Assembly: GCA_934503195.1 (NCBI GenBank)
Contig: CAKSVM010000021.1
Span: 1 to 40,203, forward strand
Origin: an uncultured Eubacteriales bacterium
GTDB taxonomy: Bacteria > Bacillota > Clostridia > Oscillospirales > CAG-272
Length of the DNA stretch: 40,203 nt
Direction of reading: 5' to 3'
Below the pieces are notes generated by a model. That model did no database searches. It had not been told where the DNA came from and was given only the letters and a program-made list of their open reading frames with translations. Every line of letters starts with the position of its first letter. The first letter of the stretch is position 1. A program made the position numbers and the translations under genes. Shown here piece after piece: positions 1-7,339 of the stretch.

Positions 1-97
1 AGTGAAGGTTGCGCGCTTTCGCGCGCAATCGACTTCGCTTCGCAAAGTCGACGGCACTTCGTGCCGCCTTCGCGGCCTTCGGCCGCGTTCAACCTTA
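1..97. repeat. cluster of four adjacent hairpins
   Basis: Four perfect or near-perfect palindromes stand side by side: 9-28 (TTGCGCGC/GCGCGCAA, 4-nt loop), 29-51 (TCGACTT/AAGTCGA), 52-66 (CGGCAC/GTGCCG, 3-nt loop) and 71-87 (CGCGGCC/GGCCGCG, 3-nt loop). AAGGTTG at 5-11 can also pair with CAACCTT at 90-96, closing the group. Read on the minus strand the loops are GAA or GAAA. No gene is visible in 1-266. The rest (98-230) is pyrimidine-rich on the plus strand with several CCTTCnnnCT-like short repeats and has no recognised function. It lies downstream of the beta-helix lipoprotein gene and beyond its terminator. Confidence 0.75.
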
Positions 98-231
98 ATA
101 CCGTCTTCTGCCTTCATACTGTCTTCTACCTTTGTGCAGCTTTCTCACCTTTGTCCCGCTCTCATCCTTCGTACCATCCCCCGCGACGATTCTGCCTTCG
201 GCCGCGTTTTTATCGCCACAGAACCTCAAAA

Positions 232-263
232 GGGACTGCCGAACGGCAGTCCCCCTTCTTTTT
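232..263 (-). terminator. intrinsic terminator, bidirectional
   Basis: A 9-bp stem GGGACTGCC/GGCAGTCCC (232-240 and 245-253) with a 4-nt loop. On the minus strand it is followed by TTTT, and it lies 14 bases past the stop codon of the beta-helix lipoprotein. On the plus strand it is followed by CCTTCTTTTT, so it could also stop plus-strand transcripts. Confidence 0.85.
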
Positions 264-266
264 GTC

Positions 267-2534
267 TTACTTCTTAACCCAAGCTCCGGTGACGTCGTCG
301 ATGTAATAAATCTTCGCGCCTTCTTCCCCGGTGATCTCCTTGATCTTCTGGTCAAAGTCCTGACCGTACGCGTAATCCTTCATCGCCGTGAGAGGTCCCC
401 AGAGCGCGAACTGACCGCCGAACTTCTGAATGTAGGTGTTGTTCTTGAAGGTCGGGAGCCATTCCTCCTTCTCCGCGCCGATGTAGAAGATCCGGTTCTC
501 GGCGTTCGCGAAGATGTTGTTCTCGATGACAAAGTTGTACGCCTCGTTGCGGTGACCCCAGCCCATGATGTCAACCGAGTGCGGACGCTCGCCGAAGCTC
601 TTTCCCGCCTCGCGCAGAATGTTGTCGGTGATGTGGACATTACGCATGATCCGGTCGGCGTTTCCGCTCTCGACCGCGCCCATGAAGTACTCGATGTTGT
701 AGGCGCAGCGTTCGATGACGTTGTTCTTGTAGGTGACGTTCTCGTCAGTGATCGCGTTCGTGCCGCCCTTCTGATACTGATGCGTGATTCCGGCGTCGTA
801 GCAGTCGTAGACATAGCAGTTTTCGATCGTGTAGCTCTTGCATCCGCCGTAGATCTCGATTCCGTTTCCGTAGCGGACTATCTGATTCTTTGACGGAGTG
901 TAGTACTGAACGCCTCCGCCGATCCAGCCGATCTCGCAGTTTCTTATCGTGACATTTCCGACCGTGCCGCCGCCGATTCCGTGCGCGCCGACGTACTTGA
1001 CACAGAGATTGTCGATTATCACGTTGTCCCCGGCAAGCCCGATTCCGTTGCGGCGGATCAGGAACTCGATCGAGTCGTAGAGTTCACCCGGATTTCCCTT
1101 GTCGCAGCGCAGATAGATCTCGCCGATATTCCCGGTGTCGCTGACCGGAACGGTGTTCCCCGAGAACTTGCTGTCAGCCTTGCTGAAGAACTTCAGATCA
1201 CAGTCAAGCCCCTCGATTATGTCAAACTCCTTGTCCTCCGAGGCCCAGTACTTTCCATCCTTGTAGAACGGAATCGCCTTGTAGCCGTAAACGTCGCCCT
1301 CGTTGAAGATTATGTTTCCGACGTCCATCATCTCGGTGGCGTATATCCAGATATTCTCGGTGCCTTCCATCAGCGTCCACTTCGAGGCGTCGGCTCCGTT
1401 TTCGGGCGACGCGTAGATCATCGGCTTCGCTCCCTCGCCATAGGCCGAGTAGGTGACGCCCGCGACCGTCTTGAAGTATTCGCGCCAGAGTCCGCCGCGC
1501 TCAAAGAGGAGAACGTCCCCGGCCTTTAACATATTGTCGAACGCGGTCGGATTCGCCTTCGGAGTCTTTTCGGAAAGTCCGTCGTTCATGTCGTTACCCT
1601 TGTTCGAGACGTAGTAGATCTTTCCGCCCTCTCCGGCCTTGTAGTCGGATTTCGTGTTTCTGATTTCGACGATCCGCTCGTCGGCGAGCTTGTTAACCTC
1701 GTCAAGCTTTGCCTTTCCGGCCGAAAAATCGGCCACCTCGATGTACTTCTTCGAGTCGAGCTTGTCAATCGCGTCTGTGCTTCTTGTGCTGATCGCTTCC
1801 ATTAGTAAATCAAACGCCTCCTTAAGGTCAAGATAATTTGTCGTCGCGAGAACCCCGTCGTCAGTGAGAGTCACCACCGCGGCGAAGCTTTCGGTCTCGT
1901 CCGAGTGGACGATCCTTATCGATTTTTTCGCGTCGTCATCGGGAGTTCTTCCGCTGCGCTCGGCGATGTCGGCTTTCAGCGCGGACGAGAATTCCGGGTT
2001 GTCCGACTCGATTCTGAACTCCCAGATCGGGGTTCCGCCGATCGTGATATCCTTCCACGGATATTCGCCGTCAAATCTTTTGAGCGTCTTCGGAACCTTC
2101 AGCCCGTTCGCGGACACGCATTCCGAGAGATACCACTCGACCGCCGCGTCAACCGCCGCGGAGCTTCCGCCGCGTATCGCGAGCCTTCCGCCCTCAAACT
2201 CAACCTCCCAGTCCTTCGCGAGAAGCCCGGATTCGGATTCGGGGCGGTTTGTCGGCCCCACTAAGATTTCAAGCGTCCCCTCGGGCGCGGCTTCGCCGCG
2301 CTTCACAAAGTCGGTCGTGAGCGTGAGCTCGGTGCCGGTCTTGTCGGCGATTCCCTTCCGGAGCGCGATCGCGCCGGATTTTCCGGTTTCGTTAGTGTCG
2401 GAGCGGATGATCTGATAGCTCTGCCAGTTTGTGAAATCAGACAGCGCGACGTCCGGGGTCTTCTCATCGCCGCAGGCAGAAAGTGCCGCGAGCGAGAGTA
2501 TAAGCATCGTCAGAACAGCCAAAAATCGTTTCAT
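267..2534 (-). CDS. secreted lipoprotein with right-handed beta-helix domain
   Basis: A 755-residue exported protein. Residues 1-21 form a signal peptide ending in the lipobox LSAC, so it should be a lipid-anchored surface protein. Residues ~30-300 form a mixed domain containing EILVGPTNRPES. From ~305 a YYVSNKGNDMNDGLSEKTP segment matches the entry of pectate-lyase-like beta-helix proteins, and ~500-660 is rich in asparagine-ladder repeats (VTIRNCEIGW, YTIENCYVYDCYDAG, FVIENNIF) typical of a right-handed parallel beta-helix. Such folds usually bind or cleave acidic polysaccharides; the substrate cannot be read from the sequence. The start is supported by AGGAGAG upstream and a perfect promoter at 2568-2596. 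A partial relative lies at 39644-40203. Fold is confident, enzymatic activity is not. Confidence 0.9.
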   Translation of the reverse strand: MKRFLAVLTMLILSLAALSACGDEKTPDVALSDFTNWQSYQIIRSDTNETGKSGAIALRKGIADKTGTELTLTTDFVKRGEAAPEGTLEILVGPTNRPESESGLLAKDWEVEFEGGRLAIRGGSSAAVDAAVEWYLSECVSANGLKVPKTLKRFDGEYPWKDITIGGTPIWEFRIESDNPEFSSALKADIAERSGRTPDDDAKKSIRIVHSDETESFAAVVTLTDDGVLATTNYLDLKEAFDLLMEAISTRSTDAIDKLDSKKYIEVADFSAGKAKLDEVNKLADERIVEIRNTKSDYKAGEGGKIYYVSNKGNDMNDGLSEKTPKANPTAFDNMLKAGDVLLFERGGLWREYFKTVAGVTYSAYGEGAKPMIYASPENGADASKWTLMEGTENIWIYATEMMDVGNIIFNEGDVYGYKAIPFYKDGKYWASEDKEFDIIEGLDCDLKFFSKADSKFSGNTVPVSDTGNIGEIYLRCDKGNPGELYDSIEFLIRRNGIGLAGDNVIIDNLCVKYVGAHGIGGGTVGNVTIRNCEIGWIGGGVQYYTPSKNQIVRYGNGIEIYGGCKSYTIENCYVYDCYDAGITHQYQKGGTNAITDENVTYKNNVIERCAYNIEYFMGAVESGNADRIMRNVHITDNILREAGKSFGERPHSVDIMGWGHRNEAYNFVIENNIFANAENRIFYIGAEKEEWLPTFKNNTYIQKFGGQFALWGPLTAMKDYAYGQDFDQKIKEITGEEGAKIYYIDDVTGAWVKK

Positions 2535-2567
2535 AAAAGCTCTCTCCTGTGTTTTTCTTGTTCTTTA

Positions 2568-2596
2568 ATTATACAATGAAACGCCGCGATTGTCAA
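2568..2596 (-). promoter_or_regulatory. perfect consensus sigma-A promoter
   Basis: On the minus strand TTGACA (2591-2596), a 17-bp spacer and TATAAT (2568-2573): both hexamers match consensus exactly. It points at the beta-helix lipoprotein gene whose ATG is at 2534, leaving a leader of about 27 bases with an AGGAGAG ribosome site. Confidence 0.9.
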
Positions 2597-2608
2597 TAAA
2601 TCGCGGCG
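2582..2608. promoter_or_regulatory. inverted repeat around the -35 box
   Basis: CGCCGCGAT (2582-2590) and ATCGCGGCG (2600-2608) are perfect inverted arms separated by 9 bases that contain the whole -35 hexamer. The element could be a repressor operator. It could instead be a weak terminator hairpin for the upstream GLUG-protein gene, though the following TTTCATT is a poor U-tract. Confidence 0.6.
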
Positions 2609-2656
2609 ATTTCTATAAGATTATATAATTTTCCGGGGGAGTTCTTAGCAGTTCAG

Positions 2657-5600
2657 TCAATTTTTTGACCCGTCGTCATTTTTCGTCGATTTCAGCTCCT
2701 CGACCTGTCTTGCGAGATCCGATCTCTCGGCGCGCTCTTTTTCGAGTAAGATTCTGAGTTCGGCGATCTCACGCTCGCGGCGTTCGGTTCCGGGATCCGA
2801 GCTGTGAATTATATACGAACCGGGTATCGGGTCGGGCGAGGGCTGATCGGCCTTATTTTTACCGCCCCTGCGGCGTCTTCTGAGCGACGCTATAACGACG
2901 AGGATCACAATCAGAATCACCAGAATCACCGCCAGAGCGGCAACATACGCGATCCAGACCGCGTACTCGGTTACAACCGCGAACTCGGCGACGTTTCCCT
3001 CAACGTCAAAGACGAAATACTTTCCGGCCGTCCCGGTGTCAGCCTTTTCGAAAACACCGTCCTTCAGGACATAAACCGCGGCGGTCATGTCGGTCGGCGT
3101 GCTGAGTCTGACCGTGTGGGTCGTCTGACCGTCGTCGGGGATCGTGATCTTCCACTGCTCGATTATGTCGCGGCCGACGTATAACGGCGGGAAGGAGCTT
3201 CCGATCTTCGAGAGCGATTTTCCGACCGCGCCGATGTAGCTGTCAGAGATGTTGTCAAATCTGCTCCGGTCGATCGGCATCGACTCCGAAATAAGCTTGT
3301 CTTCGAGATCAAAGATTCCCTCTACGAGAATCAGCGGATTTCCGCCTCTCGTCTGCCCGCCCGGAATCGCCGTGACGTCGCGGATGTAGACCGCCTCGAC
3401 CACCGTGTCAAAGTGAAGATTCTCAAGCGTGTCGCGCGACCAGACGGCGTAGTATCCGTCCTTCGCCGGGATTTCGGGGTAAACGTCTCTGTCAAACGAG
3501 TCGCCGTAGGAGAATCCGAGCGATTTCAGCGTCACATCGTCGGCGACAAACGAGAGCGTGAATTTCTTGAGCCGCTTCGGGGTCGACCCGGACGAGAAGA
3601 CCTCGTCATAGCTTATCGGCTGCGCGCCGCCGTCAACAGACATTCTGTCTATTCCACGGAGGGTGTCCGAGACGTAGACGTTGTTCGTGAAGGTTCCGCC
3701 CTCGGCTCCGGCGATCGCGCCGTAGAACTCATCCGCGTCAGTGATCTCGACGATGCTCACGCAGTCGGAAACGCTCGAACCGTCGCCGAAAAGTCCCGTG
3801 CTGCCGACGCCGATTATTCCGCCGACATATCCCTTGCCCGAGAGAGTCGATTTTGAGTAGCAGTTCCGGATCTTTGAGCTTGCCGAGCCGACGATTCCGC
3901 CGACCTCGGTTCCGCTTTCGCTCTTTATCGCGCCATAGTTTCCCGACGAGTCGATGACTCCGAGCTCCATCCGTCCGCAGATTCCGCCCGCGCTGCTCTT
4001 TTTCGAGGTGACCGGACCGGTGTTTTCGCTGTTCGTCACGGCCGAGCGGCTCTCGTAGACGCGGTTCAAGAGCGAGCTTTCATGCGTGTCGTCCTCGGGA
4101 TCCTGTTCGTGTTCGATCGCCATCGCGCCGACAATGCCTCCGACGTTGAGGTCGCCCGCGACTTCGCCGTTGTTTCTTGACGAGTCAATCTTTCCGCTTG
4201 TCATCGAGTCGATATTGGACTCGGAGGTGTCGGTGAAGATATCCTTTATGTCATAGTCCTCGCCGCCCGCGAAAATGTCGGCGACCGTCTGTCTGATCTC
4301 GTCAAACTTGTCGTTTATCGCGAGAATGTCCTCACGGAGCGTGCCCGAGACGTCCGACATATCCTTCGTCAGGAGATCGACCTGCTTTGACACCGAGTTT
4401 ATCTGAGTGTAGAGCTGATTTGCCGTCGATTTCATCGCGTCGCCGCTCTGGGGAAGCTGAATCGGGTCGACCCCGGCGAGGTAGTCGAAGATCGAGCCGG
4501 TCTCCTTCGCGAGCTCAGAGAAGGATTCAGACGCGGTTTTGAAGATTCCGACACTGTCCGAGATTCCCGAAAGTGCCGACGAGAGAACGTCTCCCGCGTC
4601 GCTGAGCTTTGACGTGGCGTCTCCGATTGAGTTTATCGAGTTCTCGATGCCCTTGGTGTCGTCAATAAGCCCCTTCATTCCGTCGCGGATATCGTCAAGA
4701 CCCGAGTCGAACTTCTTGTCGTCGAAGCTGAAATTATCGCGTATCGTCGAGATTCCCGAGGTGATCTTCCCTATCTGGTCGGCGGCGTCGCCAAGAAGCT
4801 CTCCGACGTCAGCGACCGCGTCAACCACCCGGTCGCCCCAGATGAACATACGATCCATCACGCGCGCGAGATCTTCGATGATACGTCCGATGTCGCGGAT
4901 TTCCGACGCGATATTTCCGAGGGAATTGTTTATTTTGTCAAGCGAATTCTTTACCCCGGCAACGTCGCGGATCGCGATCGCGTTTCTGAGCGCCGAGAGT
5001 CCGTCACGGAGAGAAGAGATTCCGTTTCTGAAATCACCCGACGCGGCCTTTATCGACGCTATCGACGCCTTCATGTCGTCAAAGCCCTCCGAAATCAGTC
5101 TGAAGCCCTCGGACGGGTTCGGCTTTACAATCGTAACGTTGTCGCGGATGACCTTTATCATCTCGCCGATTTCATTCACCGCGTTCTTCGCGTCGGCGGC
5201 CGAGTTCTGAAGATCCTCCAGCGCGCCTTTCACGCCGTCGGTGTCGAGGAAGTCGATTCCACCGAGCGCGAGGATCGCCCTCGCGGCCGAGTCGGCCATG
5301 CTTCCGAACGCGCCGTTAAGCGTCGTGATCGCTTCTTCAATTGTCGCGAAAGCCTTGTCAACCGCGTCCTTGTCGCCGATTTCGAGTCCCCCGGTCAGAG
5401 CCTTGAGACCCTCGACGAGCTTGTTCATTCCGTCCGACGCGAGTCTCATCGCGTCGTCAAGCTCACTTGAAGCCTTATCGAGCGAGTCAAACGCCTCGCC
5501 GAGCTTTTCGGCGGCCTCATTCAGCTTGTCGGCGTCAATAGTTATCGAATCGGAAATGTTCTTTATCTCCTTGCTGATCTTCGAGAGTTCGGTTCCGATT

Positions 5601-7198
5601 TCGGCGATCGACGCGCCGAGATTGTCAATGTCCGAAACCGCGTCGTCGGTCCAGCCGTGGCTCTGAAGCACATTCCGGAGCGCGCGGAGCGAAACCTGAA
5701 GCTCATCCGAAATCACCGAAAGCTCGTCAAAGCCCTCGCCGATCTTGTCAAACGCCTTTCTCACGGCGTCCTTGTCCTTTATCTTTATCGAGTCGCGAAG
5801 CTCGTCAAAGCCGTCGACCACCTGCGAGGCGTGTTTTCTGCCCGACTCGATCGCCGAAGCGGCCGATCCGGAGGCCTTTGTGATTTCGTCGAGCGCGTCG
5901 CTTCCGATCGCCGAGGCCTTCGAGAGTTCGTCTGTCGACTTTTCAAGCTGATCGAGTCCGGCCGTGATTTCGGCGGTGAGCTTGTCGACCGTGCCCGACA
6001 TATTGTTTATTCTCGAAACGACATCGGCCGCGACGTTTGAGAGACGGTTCACTTCCGAAACCGCGGCGTCGGCCGTGTCGGAGACCTGATTTCCGAGCTT
6101 CTTTACTATTCCGGTCGCCGAGTTCAGCGAGTTATTCATGTTCGTGAGACGATCGGTGACCTTATCCGCGCCGTCTCCGGCGTCGTTTACCGTGCTTTCG
6201 GCGAGGTCGGAGAGTTCGTCAAGCTGTCTTTCGAGCTTTGAGATATTGTCCTGCGAGAGATCGAGGGTCACGTAGGGCTCGGACTGACCGACGATGCCGC
6301 CGATATCCTTGCGTCCGTTGATCGTTCCGCTGTTTTCACAGCCTGTGACAAATCCGCCCGAGCGTCCGACGATGCCGCCGACGTTGTATCCGATGTGGGG
6401 ATATCCGACGGTTCCGTCGTTTTTGCAGCCCATGATCATGCCCGAGGAATAGCCCGAAACGCCGCCCGTGTCGGACGCCACGTTGATCGTGCCGAGGAGA
6501 TTGAAATCCGCGAGCTTTGTGATATCGAGGTTTATGTTGAGATCCGAGAGGCTGAGCGAGTGGTCGACGCTGGCCGTGTTGATTCCGGCGTGATTTACCG
6601 AATCGGTGACGGTTCCGGCGTTGTCGCCGACGATTCCGCCGGTTTTGCTCTCTCCGGTGATGTTGCCCGACGATTCGCAGGAATAGATTTCACCCGTGGT
6701 CAGATTCTCGCCGACGATGCCGCCGACCGAGGTCTTGCCCTTTATTATTCCGTTGTAGGAGCAGTTCATGATCGTTCCGGCGTTGCTTCCGACGATTCCG
6801 CCGACTCCGGCGCCCGAGCCCGACGACGAGATGGTCGACGAGATCTTCAGATCGCGGACAAGTCCGCCCTGTTTTAAGCGCGAGATGAATCCGGTCGGGG
6901 TCGAGCCGCCCGAGATGACGATTCCGCTTATCGTGTGTCCGCCGCCGTCAAGGATTCCCGAGAAGGTGGGGATCGGCTCGAATTTCTTTCCGTCGAGCGA
7001 GATGTCGGCGGTGATGACGGCCTTCTTTCCGACCGACCAGCTGTCAAGCGCGCAGTTTTCGATGAAGTCGAGCAGTTCGCCGGCGGTGGAAATCTCAATC
7101 GTCTCGTCGTCAGCGAAAACTCCGGTCGGGATCAGCGAGAAGATCATCGCGGCGCAGAGAACGACGCTTACGATATATTGAAGTTTTTTGTTATTCAT
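2657..7198 (-). CDS. giant surface protein: GLUG repeats, long helical region, membrane anchor
   Basis: About 1,513 residues. A signal peptide (hydrophobic core IVSVVLCAAMIFSLI, cut near VFA) is followed at ~130-320 by GLUG-type repeats (GGIVGENLTTGEIYSCESSG, GGIVGDNAG, GGIVGRSGG). Residues ~320-1010 are almost wholly helical, with heptad-like Leu/Ile/Ala patterning and about five internal repeats around a (I/L)xIxDKDAVxKAFDKI motif. A second GLUG block follows at ~1040-1190, then a small beta domain with KDGYYAVW. The C-terminus has one membrane helix (ALAVILVILIVILVVIASL), an RRRRR stop-transfer and a charged cytoplasmic coiled coil. The gene lies 119 bp downstream of mmpL on the same strand and is probably co-transcribed. 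An ATG at 7207 lacks a spaced ribosome site; AGGA sits 8 bases before the ATG at 7198, so that start is preferred. Function unknown; a structural partner of the MmpL exporter is inferred. Confidence 0.85.
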   Translation of the reverse strand: MNNKKLQYIVSVVLCAAMIFSLIPTGVFADDETIEISTAGELLDFIENCALDSWSVGKKAVITADISLDGKKFEPIPTFSGILDGGGHTISGIVISGGSTPTGFISRLKQGGLVRDLKISSTISSSGSGAGVGGIVGSNAGTIMNCSYNGIIKGKTSVGGIVGENLTTGEIYSCESSGNITGESKTGGIVGDNAGTVTDSVNHAGINTASVDHSLSLSDLNINLDITKLADFNLLGTINVASDTGGVSGYSSGMIMGCKNDGTVGYPHIGYNVGGIVGRSGGFVTGCENSGTINGRKDIGGIVGQSEPYVTLDLSQDNISKLERQLDELSDLAESTVNDAGDGADKVTDRLTNMNNSLNSATGIVKKLGNQVSDTADAAVSEVNRLSNVAADVVSRINNMSGTVDKLTAEITAGLDQLEKSTDELSKASAIGSDALDEITKASGSAASAIESGRKHASQVVDGFDELRDSIKIKDKDAVRKAFDKIGEGFDELSVISDELQVSLRALRNVLQSHGWTDDAVSDIDNLGASIAEIGTELSKISKEIKNISDSITIDADKLNEAAEKLGEAFDSLDKASSELDDAMRLASDGMNKLVEGLKALTGGLEIGDKDAVDKAFATIEEAITTLNGAFGSMADSAARAILALGGIDFLDTDGVKGALEDLQNSAADAKNAVNEIGEMIKVIRDNVTIVKPNPSEGFRLISEGFDDMKASIASIKAASGDFRNGISSLRDGLSALRNAIAIRDVAGVKNSLDKINNSLGNIASEIRDIGRIIEDLARVMDRMFIWGDRVVDAVADVGELLGDAADQIGKITSGISTIRDNFSFDDKKFDSGLDDIRDGMKGLIDDTKGIENSINSIGDATSKLSDAGDVLSSALSGISDSVGIFKTASESFSELAKETGSIFDYLAGVDPIQLPQSGDAMKSTANQLYTQINSVSKQVDLLTKDMSDVSGTLREDILAINDKFDEIRQTVADIFAGGEDYDIKDIFTDTSESNIDSMTSGKIDSSRNNGEVAGDLNVGGIVGAMAIEHEQDPEDDTHESSLLNRVYESRSAVTNSENTGPVTSKKSSAGGICGRMELGVIDSSGNYGAIKSESGTEVGGIVGSASSKIRNCYSKSTLSGKGYVGGIIGVGSTGLFGDGSSVSDCVSIVEITDADEFYGAIAGAEGGTFTNNVYVSDTLRGIDRMSVDGGAQPISYDEVFSSGSTPKRLKKFTLSFVADDVTLKSLGFSYGDSFDRDVYPEIPAKDGYYAVWSRDTLENLHFDTVVEAVYIRDVTAIPGGQTRGGNPLILVEGIFDLEDKLISESMPIDRSRFDNISDSYIGAVGKSLSKIGSSFPPLYVGRDIIEQWKITIPDDGQTTHTVRLSTPTDMTAAVYVLKDGVFEKADTGTAGKYFVFDVEGNVAEFAVVTEYAVWIAYVAALAVILVILIVILVVIASLRRRRRGGKNKADQPSPDPIPGSYIIHSSDPGTERREREIAELRILLEKERAERSDLARQVEELKSTKNDDGSKN

Positions 7199-7220
7199 TC
7201 GTTTCATCCTTATTCACCAT

Positions 7221-7339
7221 GCTTTTGCGCAGCAAAAGCTACCTTTCTTGCATTTTGCGGCGCGGTTGGCTCGCCAAATCGCGGTTGTAAAACCGCGATA
7301 GAGCCGCAAAATGCCGACTGAAAGCGTCAGCTTTCAGTC
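7221..7339 (-). other. highly structured mmpL-GLUG intergenic RNA region
   Basis: Strong palindromes fill the gap. GACTGAAAGC/GCTTTCAGTC (7316-7325, 7330-7339) has the mmpL stop codon in its loop. A 12-bp stem GCATTTTGCGGC/GCCGCAAAATGC (7250-7261, 7303-7314) encloses a 9-bp hairpin ATCGCGGTT/AACCGCGAT (7278-7286, 7291-7299) and a small TTGGC/GCCAA pair. GCTTTTGC/GCAAAAGC (7221-7228, 7232-7239) lies just before the GLUG-gene ribosome site. No U-run follows any stem on the minus strand, so these are not ordinary terminators. Stabilisation, processing or differential expression of the two cistrons is a possibility. Confidence 0.7.

Noticed and set aside
380..814. Long open frames antisense or out of frame to nearly every real gene
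   Set aside because: GC-rich codon use leaves shadow frames open; these have Arg/Ser/Thr-rich compositions, no ribosome sites and no family motifs.
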